A stretch of 64,000 nucleotides of DNA from Streptomyces thermolilacinus SPC6 (GTDB taxonomy: Bacteria > Actinomycetota > Actinomycetes > Streptomycetales > Streptomycetaceae), in contig NZ_ASHX02000001.1 in the NCBI RefSeq assembly GCF_000478605.2, positions 1-64,000 on the forward strand. Reading direction: 5' to 3'. Shown here piece by piece: positions 8,430 through 18,517 of the stretch (the stretch's first letter is position 1; each line of letters opens with the position of its first letter). A program made the position numbers and the translations under genes. The notes beneath the pieces were generated by a model. It did no database searches. It had not been told where the DNA came from and worked only from the letters and a program-made list of their open reading frames with translations.

Positions 8430-8860
8430 TCAGCCCCCGCTCGGTACACCCCTCTCCGGGGCGAGCGCGGCCTCCAGGCGGTCCAGGCGTTCGTAGAGGG
8501 CGCGGACGAGACGGACGCGGTTCTGGACGCAGCGCACGGTGCCCTCGATCGGCACGGACAGCCGGCCTTCCGCCTCGCGCAGGACGACGTCGGCGAGCGC
8601 CTTGGGTCCGCTGTCCTTGGGCAGCTGGTCGGCGCGGCGGCGGACGTCGGAGGCGAGCGCGCGGGCGTGGCCGGTGAGCTGGAGGGTGATCTGCTGCAAG
8701 TCGCGGGCGGTGAGGGTGTCCTCGCCGGTCCACGCGAGGACGACCTTGACGAGGCACTCGTACGGTTCGCGGTCGAGCGGGAGCCCGGCTTCGATCAGGC
8801 CGTCGGGGTCGTGCAGGACCGTTGGGTGCTGGTGTGCATGGCGGGCCTCGATGCCGGGAG
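8430..8860 (-). pseudogene. DUF6415-like protein lacking a clear start
   Basis: The last 130 or so codons read as a coherent helical protein: PLDREPYECLVKVVLAWTGE, LQQITLQLTGHARALASDV, RLPKD-like RADQLPKDSGPKALADVVL and VRLVRALYERLDRLEAAL. This is the pattern of the Streptomyces DUF6415 family. No ATG or GTG exists in this frame at the expected place. An ATG at about 8841 lies in another frame and stops after 14 codons. The 5' end is therefore lost or frameshifted, next to the truncated recombinase that begins at about 9000 on the other strand. Confidence 0.5.
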
Positions 8861-9000
8861 CGTCGTGTGCGGGTGGCCGGCGGTCACCGCTGGGGGTCCT
8901 CGCCGCCGTCGGCTCCGTCGTCCTGGTCGTCGTCGTGCTGGCCGAGGAACCGGGCGAAGCCGCGGTCCGCGCGGGCGAGCAGGGCTGGGGAGGGGACTGA

Positions 9001-9683
9001 CCGGTCGATACCGTCCCCGCGTCCCCGAGCGGATCCCGCGCCGAATACCGGACGACAAATACACCGAAGTCTTCGCCGGACTGCGCTCGCACAGGGACAG
9101 GGCCCTGCTGGCCTCCTGGGTCTCCACCGGTGCCCGATCGGAGGAACTCCTGACGAGCCGGGAACGCGATGCGATCCCCGGGCAGCAGCTGATCGGCGTG
9201 ATCCGCAAGGGCACGAGGGTCTACCAGCAGCTGCCCGCCTCGCCGGACGCGTTCGTATGGATGCGGCTCTACCAGGAGGAAGCCTGGGCCAACGGAGTCC
9301 CCCGAGGCCGTGACCAGCCATTGTGGTGGACCCTCCGGAGGCCGTGGCGCCCGTTGAACTACCACGCTGCACGCGCGATGTTCGTCCGTGCGAACAAGCT
9401 CCTGGGCTCGGTCTGGACCCTTCACGACCTGCGGCACACGGCCACCTTCCGGATGACGCAGGACCCGGAGCTGTCCATGGCCTACGTCCAGCACATCCTG
9501 GGCCACAAGTACCAGAGCACCCTGCAGAAGTACGTCGACCCCAGCACGGACGAGGTCATCGAAGCCGGGCTCGTCCATCACGCCCGCCAGGAGCACAAGC
9601 GGGCCCACCCGTCTCCCCCTCCGTCGGCACCCGCCTACAACCCCGAGTCCCTCGGCATCCTGTTCGGAGGGACCCTCGCATGA
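9001..9683 (+). pseudogene. tyrosine recombinase, N-terminus missing
   Basis: The catalytic domain of a phage-integrase-family recombinase is present: STGARSEELLTSRERDAIPG (first Arg), TLHDLRHTATFRM (H-x-x-R), YVQHILGHKYQST (His) and LQKYVDPSTD (Tyr nucleophile). The core-binding domain expected ahead of it is absent. Upstream in this frame is only the antisense of the DUF6415 gene, with no start signal. It therefore looks like a 5'-truncated copy. Its stop overlaps the next recombinase gene by ATGA, as in the multi-recombinase modules of Tn554-like elements. Confidence 0.75.
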
Positions 9684-12139
9684 CGGCGACGAATCTCACC
9701 CTCGCTGCCTCTGCCCTGGCACCGCCGAACCGGGTGCTGGCGGGAGCGGAGGCGGTCGCGCTCCTGAAGCGTTTCCCCGCCCGTCCCCGGCTGACCAGCT
9801 GGCCCGAGACGGCCGCGACCCGCGACGAGGTCATCGCTCGTCTCAGACAGCCGCCGCTCAGGGTCAAGGGCCACTCCACGCAGGACAGCCGGATGGTCGG
9901 GGTGCGCATCCTGCTTTCCTGGCTGGAGACTTTCCCTGGCGATACCTGCCAGCGGCGCTGGGAGGCCAGTCCGATCGCCGCCGAACCGGAGAAGTGGTAC
10001 GAGAAGGTCCGTGAGTGGACACCGACGGCCGACAGGGCAACCAAGTCGGGCCGTCTCCAGGCCGGGCTGCTGGCCCTGCTCTGCGCGGACGTGGTCCGCC
10101 CGGATACAACATGGCTCGCCGTGAACTACTCCAGACACTGCGGCCGGCCCTCGCGCGGTCCCGCGCCCCGGAGGGGTCCGCCAGCCTGGAAGCCTGGATC
10201 CCGCAGAACGTGCGCGTCACCCGGCACGCTTCGGAAGCGCTCGCGGCCCTCGCCCAGGTGTTGGCGACCCGGGGCGGGAAGCTCCGGGACATGGTCGTCG
10301 GGGACCTTCTGGAGCGGTGCTACGCGCCCGTCGCCTACAACCGCACCACTCGCGAAGTGCGCCTCGCCTATCTCTGGCTCCGCGAACGCGGCCAGTTCCC
10401 CCGCGACGCACCCACGACCCTGCTGTTCACCACGCACCGCGCTGGACGGGTCACTCCGGCAGAGCTCGTGGACCGCTACGACCTGAAGTGCCAGCCCGTC
10501 CGTGACCTGCTCGTCGACTATCTCACCGAACGACAGCCCACCCTGGACTACGCCACCCTCAAGAGCTTGGCAGCGATCCTCGTCGGCAACTTTTCGGCCG
10601 ACCTCGAGCAGCACCACCCCGGCATCGACTCCGTCCGGCTGTCCCCCGATACCGCCACGGCCTGGAAGACCCGCCTCGCGACGAGGACCGCCCGCCGTAG
10701 GCAAGCCGACGGAACCGTGATCACGGTGACCGAACCGCGGACCAGCGCCCCCGCGATCGAGGTGACGGTGCGTGCGTTCTACCTCGACATCGGCGAGTGG
10801 GCCCTGAGCGAGCCCGAACGGTGGGGCCAGTGGGCTTCTCCTCCCCCGGTCACCGAGGCGGAGTGCTCCGTGACGAAGCTGGAGAGGCGCCAGAAGTCCA
10901 AGTCCGACCGGCGCACCCGGGAACGTCTTCCCGTCCTGCCTGCGCTCGTCCGGGTCGTCATCCGCAGGCTGAAAGACGCTACGGCCAGGCTCGACGCGCT
11001 CAACGCGGCACCGCTGGGATCCACCTTCACGGTCCTCGGCGAGAGCTTCGCCGTTCCCAAGAGCAGCGTCCGTCCCGACGGGCATCCCACCGGTGTCCGT
11101 GACGCCGCAGGCGAGCGTCGCGACCTGGGTGCTGAGGAACGGCGGGCGTTCTGGTCCTGGGCGGCCATCGAGATCTTCCGTCACACCGGGATCCGGATCG
11201 AGGAGCTCCAAGAACTCAGCGACCACAGCATCATCAGCTACCGGCTGCCCAGCGGAGACGTCGTGCCGCTCCTCCAGATCGCGCCCTCGAAGACCGACCA
11301 GGAACGGCTCATCCTCATCAGCCCCGAGCTTGCCGACGTGCTCAGCGCGGTCATCTCACGCCTCCGCGACAGCACCGGCCGTGTCCCGCTGATACCCAGC
11401 TACGACCTGCACGAGAAGGCCTGGAACTCGCCCATGCCCCTGCTCTTCCAGTGGAGCATCAGCCATGAGCGCAGGCCCGTCTCGGGGAGCATGACCGCAA
11501 AGCCCTCGACGAGACGCTGAGAGCCTCCGGGATCACCGACAGCTCCGGGCAACCGCTGCTCTTCCAGCCCCACGATTTCTGCAGGATGTTCATCACCGAG
11601 GCGATCCTCAACGGCCTCCCGCCACACATCGCCCAGGTCATCGCCGGCCACAGGAACATCAACACCACGATGGGATACGCGGCCATCTACCCCGTCGATG
11701 CGCTCGAAGCGCACCGCGCCTTCATCGCCCGTCGCCGCGACCTGCGCCCAGCCGAGGATACAGGGCTGTCACCGCCGCAAAGAGGCAGGAGTTCCTGTCC
11801 CACTTCGAGCGGAGGAAGCTGGCGCTGGGCGAGTGCGGACGGGCCTACGGAACCGACTGCATCCACGAACACGCCTGCGTCCGCTGCCCGGTCCTGATCG
11901 TCGCCCTGGACGAAAAGCCCCGTCTGAAAGAGATCCGCGACAACCTCAAAGACAGGATCGCCGAAGCCGAACGCGAAGGATGGCTCGGCGAAGTCGAAGG
12001 CCTGTCCACCAGCCTCGCCGCCGCCGAAGACAAGATCGCCCAGATCGAAGCCCAGCAGGAGAAGAAGCAGTCACCCGTCTTCCTGGGCCTGCCCAACCTT
12101 TCCCAGCTCACCGCCCGCACCAGCGAAGCCGCCGAGTAG
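9680..12139 (+). pseudogene. large tyrosine recombinase broken by three frameshifts
   Basis: Starting at ATG 9680, the protein runs in frame to about 10105, changes frame, and continues through YNMARRELLQTLRPALARS to about 11480. It shifts again into SGITDSSGQPLLFQPHDFC, and shifts once more near 11760 into RQEFLSHFERRKLALGECG, ending at 12139. Catalytic pieces are RHTGIRIEELQEL, PHDFCRMF, VIAGHRNINTT and GYAAIYP. The H-x-x-R motif reads HDFC: the codon is TGC where the family has CGC or another Arg codon. The C-terminus has a zinc-knuckle-like CIHEHACVRC and a coiled coil. Intact relatives are about 800 residues. Three frameshifts plus the lost Arg argue for genuine decay. Confidence 0.8.
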
Positions 12140-12197
12140 CCGCCCTGGAGCTTTGGGTGGACATCTGTCGGCGCCCTGCCGCGAGTGCCCGGCCACG

Positions 12198-12809
12198 TCA
12201 CTCTCTGGGCACGGCTGCAGGGCGATGAACCTCCAGAACGACTGCGGTCCCGGCCACGGTTCGGTCCTCGTGCATGGTGATCTGCTGACCGGGTTGAACG
12301 TGCGTCCAATGGGAGGGGGTGAGGGGCACGAGGCGAACCGCAGCCTGCCCGCCAGGCTCCAGAATGGGCATGCCCTCAACCCGGAGCGCGGCGACGCTGA
12401 CCGCACGTTCACCGGTGGGCGAGAGGTGTCCGATGTCCCACACAGGTCGCAGAACGCCGGCGCCGGAGATTGGTGTCGTGCGTCGGCCCTCGCCAGCCGG
12501 GCGGAGCTTCAGATCTGCTCGGATCACGCCATTGCGGATCTCGGAGCACCGCCAATGGCACCTGGCCGCGCTCCGCTCCAGCCGGAGCTGCTCAGCCGCC
12601 TCGGCGAGCTTCTCCCAAAACGCCAGAGGGATCGAGCGACCGTCCCCGAGTTCCTCCAGCAGGCCCAAAGCGATCTCCCACTCGTCATGGGCGAGGTAGT
12701 CCCAGATGTCTCGCACCGTGATGTCGTTATCGGTGGCAGTCTCTTCCGGGACCAGTAGCGAGGCTGATTCGAGCAGCTCAGGGACATCCATGCGCTCATT
12801 GTCAACCAT
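12198..12809 (-). CDS. hypothetical protein with EF-Tu domain-like C-terminus
   Basis: The 203-residue product has an acidic helical first half (VRDIWDYLAHDEWEIALGLL). The second half (GGQAAVRLVPLTPSHWTHV, PGQQITMHEDRTVAGTAVVL) resembles the beta-barrel wording of elongation factor Tu domain 3; I offer this only as a fold hint. Starts at 12809 or 12791 both lack a clear ribosome binding site. The frame still looks coding for another 20 codons upstream (YGWTSADTLLHM). A separate short frame from 12875 (MPDDVLYAFSELRVDERRH) may be the displaced true N-terminus, so a 5' frameshift is possible. Confidence 0.5.
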   Translation of the reverse strand: MVDNERMDVPELLESASLLVPEETATDNDITVRDIWDYLAHDEWEIALGLLEELGDGRSIPLAFWEKLAEAAEQLRLERSAARCHWRCSEIRNGVIRADLKLRPAGEGRRTTPISGAGVLRPVWDIGHLSPTGERAVSVAALRVEGMPILEPGGQAAVRLVPLTPSHWTHVQPGQQITMHEDRTVAGTAVVLEVHRPAAVPRE

Positions 12810-12943
12810 ATGCAGGAGCGTGTCGGCGCTCGTCCACCCGTAGTTCAGAGAAGGCGTACAGCACGTCATCTGGCATCGCATCGGCACCCACGCCATCTCA
12901 CCGGCCCGTGAAAGCGGCACCCGGCGGGGAGCGGCGGGTGGGC

Positions 12944-13019
12944 GGTCAGCTGCTGGCGGGCTCGGCGCCCGAGCCGAAGGGCGTGACGTGCGTGACCGCG
13001 ACGTCCAGCCGGAGCCGGG
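12944..13019 (-). repeat. duplicated 3' end of the DNA ligase gene
   Basis: These 76 bases match 13652-13727 at 72 positions (95 per cent). In translation the minus strand reads RLRLDVAVTHVTPFGSGAEP and a stop, the same tail as the ligase pseudogene. It is a detached copy with no upstream gene. Confidence 0.75.
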
Positions 13020-13073
13020 TGAGTCTCTCTGGGCGCGCCGTACCCCGGCACGCGGGTGATCGTTAAAGGGAGC

Positions 13074-13409
13074 ATGAGTCTTCACACACCGGCCCCCTTG
13101 CGGCGCATGAGGCGGGCACTGGCTGTGACAGCCGGTTCCGCCGCACTGGTGGCAGCAGGGTCAGCCACCGCGTCAGCCACCACGATCATCGGCTTCGGTA
13201 ACGCGGCGATCAGCAACGCCTGCACGAACATCGGCGCGCCCACGGCCAACGGCGCCACCGCCTCGGGCCCCGGAGCCGCCAACGCATTGCTAGCCGCGGT
13301 GCCCCTCGGCAGCCCGGCCAGCCAGTGCGGCAACCTCGGCCTGCCAAGCGTCCTCCGCGAGGAGGCCGGGGTGGACGTGATCTCCACCCTGGATGGCGGG
13401 GAAGCCTAA
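13074..13409 (+). CDS. small secreted protein
   Basis: The 111-residue precursor has a clear Sec signal peptide: basic MRR, a hydrophobic core (ALAVTAGSAALVAAGSATA) and a likely cleavage site after SATASA. The mature part is about 75 residues, rich in Gly, Ala, Asn and Ser, with two cysteines (SNACTNIG and ASQCGNLG) that could pair. Length and composition recall small surface-active secreted proteins of streptomycetes, but it lacks the chaplin sequence pattern. ATG 13074 follows GGGAG very closely, so GTG 13056 is an alternative. It lies between the two copies of the ligase tail. Confidence 0.6.
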   Translation: MSLHTPAPLRRMRRALAVTAGSAALVAAGSATASATTIIGFGNAAISNACTNIGAPTANGATASGPGAANALLAAVPLGSPASQCGNLGLPSVLREEAGVDVISTLDGGEA

Positions 13410-13653
13410 GCGCCGGGCCCCGGGAGGGGGGTTGCCGCCCACACAGGCAGGGCGCTGCGGGAACGAACCCGATCTACGAGCTGCTCCACGGCTGAGGCAG
13501 CGGACACGATCCAACTGGTGACGCGCCACACGCGGCATGCTCCGACCGGAGTTCGAGGTAGCAGCGCCGCAGCACATCTGGCGCCGGATCGACGCCCACG
13601 GCATCCTCACCGGCCCGGACCCCGGCGCGCGTCGGGAGCAGCAGGGAGGGCGG

Positions 13654-14560
13654 TCAGCCGCTGGCGGGCTCGGCGCCCGAGCCGAAGGGCGGGACGTCCG
13701 TGACCGCGACGTCCAGCCGGAGTCGGGCGAAGCGCACCGGGTGTCTGGATCCGCGCTCCTGCGCCGTGTCCACTGTGATCTCGGCGACCATCACTGGTTC
13801 GACGAGCACGACGTCGAGTGGCGTGCGTGCCCCCCAGGAGGTCGTGAACCGGACGCCCTCTCAGGGGTGGCCGGGGCCCTGCTGGTGTCATCAGCCACTC
13901 GGCCAGAGTGCGCGCCGCGACCGGCCGCAGCGGCGTACTGCGCCCGACCGGCCGGAGATCGTCCTCCTCGTCGAGGCGGCCCAGCACGAGCGTCTGCGGC
14001 CGCCGCACGGTGCCGGTGACCGCGCCCACCACGGCTTCGGTGGTGTCCCGGCGGCGCACCTTGTACAGCGCGCGGGCTCCCGGCAGATGCCGCCGCCCGC
14101 TCCCCCAGAGCGCCAGACCATCGACACCGGGCACCTGCGTCCAGGACGTCAGCCACTCCTGCGCTGTCGCCGGGTCGGTCGTCTCCGGGCACAGCGTCCA
14201 CGGTGCACCCAGCCCGCGGTCGGCGAACAGCTCCTCCAACCGGGCGCGCCGCTCACCGTACGCGACTGCAACAGCTCCCGGCCGTCGAGCTGGAGCAGGT
14301 CGAAGGCGATGAAGTACGCCGGCATCTCCTGGGCGAGGCGGGCGGCGGCCTTGCCGCCGGAGACCGCTCTCCGCTGGAGCGCCTCGAACGACATCCGGCC
14401 CTCCACCCACACAACCAGCTCACCATCAAGGACCAGGCCGTCAGGCAGGTGGCCTGCCGCGTCCACGAACTCGGGGAACCCGCGGCGGGACGGCAGCAGC
14501 GGGCCGGGCGCCGGCCACGGGGTGAAGACGATCGCCCGGTACCCGTCGTTCTCCAGACTT
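13654..14560 (-). pseudogene. decayed ATP-dependent DNA ligase
   Basis: Pieces of a Streptomyces-type ATP-dependent DNA ligase are readable across three frames. They are ENDGYRAIVFTPWPAPG, LPDGLVLDGELVVWVEGRMS, MPAYFIAFDLLQLDGRELLQ, then YGERRARLEELFADRGLGAP, GVDGLALWGSGRRHLPGARA, LYKVRRRDTTEAVVGAVTGT, and a final PVRFARLRLDVAV. The nucleotidyl-transfer motif K-x-D-G reads ENDG, so the AMP-accepting lysine is gone. The start is missing, residues between FTPWP and SRRGF are shorter than expected, and at least two frameshifts occur (near 14265 and 13885). It cannot encode an active ligase. The last 76 bases recur at 12944-13019. Confidence 0.8.
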
Positions 14561-14674
14561 TGACGTGTCTCATGGGACAGTGCAGCGGCGGTCTTGCCGG
14601 AAGGGACTGCGGCGGTGCCGTACTGCCCCGTGAAGCCATGGCGAGCTGTTGGTTGGTGCTCTCGCGCTGGGCAG

Positions 14675-15690
14675 TCAGGATGGCTGGACTTGGTCGAAGA
14701 GGGCGAGGGCTCTGGCGGGGTCCGGACTCACGAGGCGTTCCAGACCGGCCGTCGTGATCTTCGCCCACCTGCTGGCCCGTGCCCACATCTGTTCCTCGAA
14801 GGCGCGGATGGCCCCATCCAGATCTTCAGGGCCGGTGGCGATGGACTCGGCGAGTTCGGCGCCTTCCAGCATCGCGAGGTTCGCGCCCGCCCCGAGTGGG
14901 GGCATCAGGTGGGCGGCGTCGCCCAGTAGCGTCACCCCGGGGACGTGGGTCCAGGTGTGGGACACGGGCAGGACGTAGAGGGGGCGGTGGACGAAGGCGG
15001 TGCCGTGGCGGAGGAGGTCGAGGACGGGAGCGGCCCAGCCGTCGAACAGAGCTAGCAGGCTCGATCGCACGGCCTCGGCGTCGGCCAGGTCCAGGTTCGT
15101 GTGCCAGTCCAGCGGCGCGCGGAACTGGGCGTACACCTTGACGTGGCCGCTGCTGTTGCGTTGGGCGACGAGAGCCCGGTTCACGCCGTACACCGCCACG
15201 GAACCGTCGCCGATCAACCGGGCGAGGTCGGGGTGGCGGGTGTCGACGTCGTCCAGGGATGTCTCGAGATAAGTGACGCCGGTGTAGTGCCGTGTCACCG
15301 GTGAGAGTGCCGGGCGGGTCCGGGACCAGGCGCCGTCCGCGCCGACGACGAGGTCGAAGGTCTCCTGTCGCCCGTCCGCGAACTGGACCAGTACGCCGCC
15401 CCGGGCCCCCGGCACCACCTGCGTCACGCCCCGCCCCCACTGGACGTCGAGGGGGCCGAGCAGCATGTCACGGAGTTGCCCGCGGTCGATCTCGGGATGG
15501 GCCCGGTCACCAGGACGCGGTTGCCAGTCGCGCAGGATGGTCCCGTCCGTGTCCAGGATGCGCATGGCCTGCCCCTCGGGACGAGACAGCTCCTGGAACT
15601 CCGCCAGTAACCCCGCCTTGTCCAGGGCGAGTTGGCCCAACCCTTCGTGCAGGTCGAGCGTGCCGCCCGGCGGGCGGGCAGAGCTGTTCG
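14675..15690 (-). pseudogene. FAD-dependent monooxygenase (TetX-like), N-terminus deleted
   Basis: About 335 codons encode the middle and end of a class A flavin monooxygenase: PPGGTLDLHEGLGQLALDKA, LVVGADGAWSRTRPALSP (DG motif), VTLLGDAAHLMPPLGAGANL (GD motif with FAD/ribityl contacts), and a C-terminal helix. The first 50 or so residues with the GxGxxG dinucleotide-binding loop are absent; an accidental GTG/ATG context begins the frame. The 5' break at about 15675 coincides exactly with the 5' break of a divergent TetR gene. The pair would be a monooxygenase and its repressor, as with tetracycline-type resistance genes. Confidence 0.8.
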
Positions 15691-16190
15691 ACCTCATGGT
15701 GGACGAGGTCTACGCCGAGATCCTGCCCGAGGAGAGGCCCGGTGACTGGCGGGAGGCGCTGCGCATCCTCGCCCACCGCACCAGGCAGGCCGCCCTCCGT
15801 CATGAATGGTTGGCCGACCTGCTCGGCGGCCGCCCGGCGTTGGGTCCGCACGGCCTCGCCGTGGGCGAGGCCACGCTGTCCGCCCTTGACGGCCTCGCTG
15901 ACATCGACACCGTCATGCGCGCCGTGGAGACCGTCGGCGCCTATTACACCGGCGCGATCAGGCGCGAGATCGCGAACCTGCGGGCCGAGCGTGCCACGGG
16001 CCTGTCCAAGCACGACTGGCAGCGCGCCTCCGGCCCGCACCTGACGAAAATGCTGGCCACGGGCCGCTTCCCGACGCTGGCCAAGGCCGTGTACGACGGC
16101 GCGGACGTGGACGCCGAGGCATCCTTCGCGACCGGCCTGGACTGGGTCCTCGACGCCGTGGCCGTCAAACTCACCACGCCGCCGACGTGA
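15675..16190 (+). pseudogene. TetR-family repressor, DNA-binding domain deleted
   Basis: The frame encodes only the ligand-binding part of a TetR-type (TetR_C) regulator: LFDLMVDEVYAEILPEERPG, LGPHGLAVGEATLSALDGLA and VGAYYTGAIRREIANLRAER, then a normal C-terminus. The N-terminal helix-turn-helix of about 60 residues is missing. The upstream sequence is the antisense of the monooxygenase. Loss of both divergent 5' ends plus the shared promoter by one deletion explains both fragments. Confidence 0.78.
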
Positions 16191-16235
16191 CGCTTTGCTC
16201 TTGCCCGAGCTCAGTCGTGGGCATGATGCCGGTGG

Positions 16236-16664
16236 TCATTCTCGCACTGCGTGCCCGCGACCGAGGGGGACCACCATGGCTGACCTTTTCGCGAGTTGCT
16301 CGCGGAGGGCAGTGTTCTCGGCGATCAGGGCCGCGACGACCGTGGCGGCGGCGTCGACTTCGTCCTGGAGTCGTTGTCGCTCGTGTCGGCTGTCTCGCAG
16401 TTGGCGGCGGAGGCGGGCGATCTCCGCGGCCTGGGCCTGGTTGTGTTTGCTTGCCGCGCTCTGGCTGACGTGGTTATCCCAGTCGATGAGCACTGCGGCT
16501 GCCCGGTTCATCGTGGCCCGGCTGACGCCCGCCTCCCGCCAGAGGTTCTGCTTGGTGAGCTTGCCGTCGGTTCGGAGGGGCCGACCGGTGAAGAGCCGGT
16601 CCATGGCCTCTCGAAGGGCCTCCTCGGCCGTGGCGGAGAGGCCGGGGCGGGTTGAGGCGGTCAT
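16236..16664 (-). CDS. TnpC/DUF6262-like coiled-coil partner of a tyrosine recombinase
   Basis: The 142-residue protein has an N-terminal helix-turn-helix-like segment (LTKQNLWREAGVSRATMNRA). A long coiled coil follows (AAEIARLRRQLRDSRHERQR, LQDEVDAAATVVAALIAENT). This is the layout of the small third protein (TnpC or DUF6262) encoded after recombinases of Tn554-like actinobacterial elements. There it is thought to assist strand exchange or orientation. Its ATG overlaps the integrase stop (ATGA), and GGCGAGAGA lies upstream. It is intact although the integrase before it is not. Confidence 0.65.
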   Translation of the reverse strand: MTASTRPGLSATAEEALREAMDRLFTGRPLRTDGKLTKQNLWREAGVSRATMNRAAAVLIDWDNHVSQSAASKHNQAQAAEIARLRRQLRDSRHERQRLQDEVDAAATVVAALIAENTALREQLAKRSAMVVPLGRGHAVRE

Positions 16665-18218
16665 GTTTCTCTCGCCTTGGTGAGCGCGATCTCGACGTCG
16701 CGGATCTGCTGGTCGATCAGGGCTCTGCGGTTCGCCGGGAGTGCGGGGAGGCTCCGCAGTTCGGTCAGGGAGGCGTGCTCGGCCTGCCAGATTGGCAGGT
16801 GCTCCGGGGCGATGACGCTGTTGCTGCAGCGTGCGGGCTGGCAGCGGTCGATGAGTGGCCCTCGGTGTCCTGGGGGCACGATGGCGTCTTCGAGGCACTT
16901 CGCGCCGACGGGCTTGTTCTCGTCCAGGGTGCAGTGGTTGAGCTTTCCGGACCGGATCGCAAGGCGCGTGCGCTTGAGCAGGCCATGTTCGACACGAATG
17001 TCCCCCCGGTGGGCCTCCCACTTGCCCGAAGGGCTTCGGCCCTCTCTCGGACGGCGGTGAAGGCCAGACGCATCTGGTCAGCACCGCGCCCGAAGCCGAT
17101 TGCCTCGCCGCGGCTGTCGGCATCGAGAAGGTCCCTCAGCCGTTGGAACCGACGTTCGGCGATGGCGGTGTTGAGGAGGCGGGCCCAGGAGGGGTCATGA
17201 TCCATGTAGCCCTGGGTCCAACGGTTGGCCAGGGCTCGGGTGGCTGCGTGCTTGAGCTGCATCCCGACGGCGATTCCCGATCCGGGATAGTCGCGGGTGA
17301 GCATGGCCATGGTCCGGCGGAACATGTGCGGGGTGACCTTGCTGAGAGGGATCTCGGTAAGGCCGGTGGTCTCCGGTGACGGTTGACGTGCTTGATGAAG
17401 CACGTGATGGCGGTCTGGCTGGTGAAGCCACGGCCGTGGAAGCGCGGGGTGACCGCCGCGAAGGCGAGGGTGTCGCTCGTCGACAGGTGTAAGGCGGTTT
17501 CGATGGCCTGGGCAACCGGTGCGATGATCCACCAGTGTGCGGTGGGCAGGTCGGGATCGAGCTTGCGTTTGACCGACTTCACTGCCGGGGTGCAGAAGTA
17601 CTCGGTGAGAGGATCTTTGGTGATCTCGCGGATCTCGCAGTCACGCATCATCGACAGCGCGGCGACGAAGACATAGCAGGCATTGCGCAGGGCCAGGCAC
17701 TCGACCGCGAGTTCGCGGGGCTGGAGACTGTGGTGCCAGGGGCCGCGGTTGTCGTCCGGCCTGGTCACCTCGCACAGTCCGTCGATCAGACTGGTGCGGA
17801 GTCGGCCCTCGGCAACGAGCCGTTCGGCGGCGGCCCGGCGGGCCAGGCCGGCGCGGTTCTGCTTGGTGAAGAAGGCCATCTTGCGGGACTCGAACCCGAT
17901 GAGAAAGGTCAGCAGTTGCCAGTTCACGGTCGTCTTCCCTGTGAGCTGGTGCACTGGGACCTTGTTCTCGGGATCGGCGGCCCACGCGGTGAAGCGGGTG
18001 TCGGCCTCGGCGTTGGACAGTGGGCGGGCTTCGGCCTGGAGACGGTGCCAGTAATCGAGTGAGCGCAGGATGTCGGGGCCGAAGTCATTGATGTAGGTCC
18101 ATGCGGCGCGGACGAGCGGGAACCATGTCTCCGGCCGGATCACAGGGGTCGTCAGTTCGGGGACGGTGGGGTGGTCGACGACGGCGTTCGTGCTGGTGTC
18201 GGGCCAGGGATCACGTGC
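16661..18218 (-). pseudogene. Tn554-like long integrase with two frameshifts and interrupted 5' end
   Basis: Read 5' to 3' on the minus strand, the gene gives RPETWFPLVRAAWTYINDFG, LTFLIGFESRKMAFFTKQNR and LRNACYVFVAALSMMRDCEI (catalytic Arg region). After a shift near 17385 it gives VTPHMFRRTMAMLTRDYPG and MQLKHAATRALANRWTQGYM. After a second shift near 16990 it gives the cysteine-containing tail NHCTLDENKPVGAKCLEDAI, IDRCQPARCSNSVIAPEHLP. The IS630 element at 18221 truncates it or sits within a few codons of its start. With the overlapping TnpC-like gene this is the remnant of a Tn554-type recombination module. Confidence 0.75.
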
Positions 18219-18248
18219 TAGTGCTGTGACCGGAAACGTTCACCGGGT

Positions 18249-18515
18249 TTGAACGTGTTCTGGAAAGATCTCCTTGTGGATCTTTCCGAGGGCCTGGCTG
18301 GCTGGACTGACTGGGACGGTGCTGCCTTCGTGTTGGGCCGCTCGCTGGGGATCTTCAACGAGACTGAGACGTTCACGCAGGTCAAGTGGCTGTTCTGGAC
18401 CAACAACCCGTTGGGAAACGCACTGCACGAGGTGCTTGTGCAGTTGACGGCGGCGGGAGTGCTGGAGCGTCGGGACGAGCCGGACGACATTCAGTTCCGT
18501 TGGCTCGGCCGGTGA
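18249..18515 (+). CDS. passenger protein inside the IS630 element
   Basis: The 88-codon frame reads FWKDLLVDLSEGLAGWTDWD, LGRSLGIFNETETFTQVKWL, NPLGNALHEVLVQLTAAGVL and a charged end (RDEPDDIQFRWLGR). It has protein-like composition, a helix-rich pattern and many tryptophans. The start is uncertain (TTG 18249, GTG 18255 or a later GTG). A perfect 9-bp inverted repeat (GGAAAGATC ... GATCTTTCC, 18262-18287) overlaps the 5' end and could be a regulatory hairpin. It ends three bases before the transposase stop on the other strand. Function unknown; conservation in sister IS copies would show whether it is cargo. Confidence 0.45.
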   Translation: MNVFWKDLLVDLSEGLAGWTDWDGAAFVLGRSLGIFNETETFTQVKWLFWTNNPLGNALHEVLVQLTAAGVLERRDEPDDIQFRWLGR

Positions 18516-18517
18516 CG

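Noticed and set aside
13074..13409. chaplin
   Set aside because: It is small and secreted with two Cys, but the conserved chaplin domain pattern (GNVIQVP-like) is absent.
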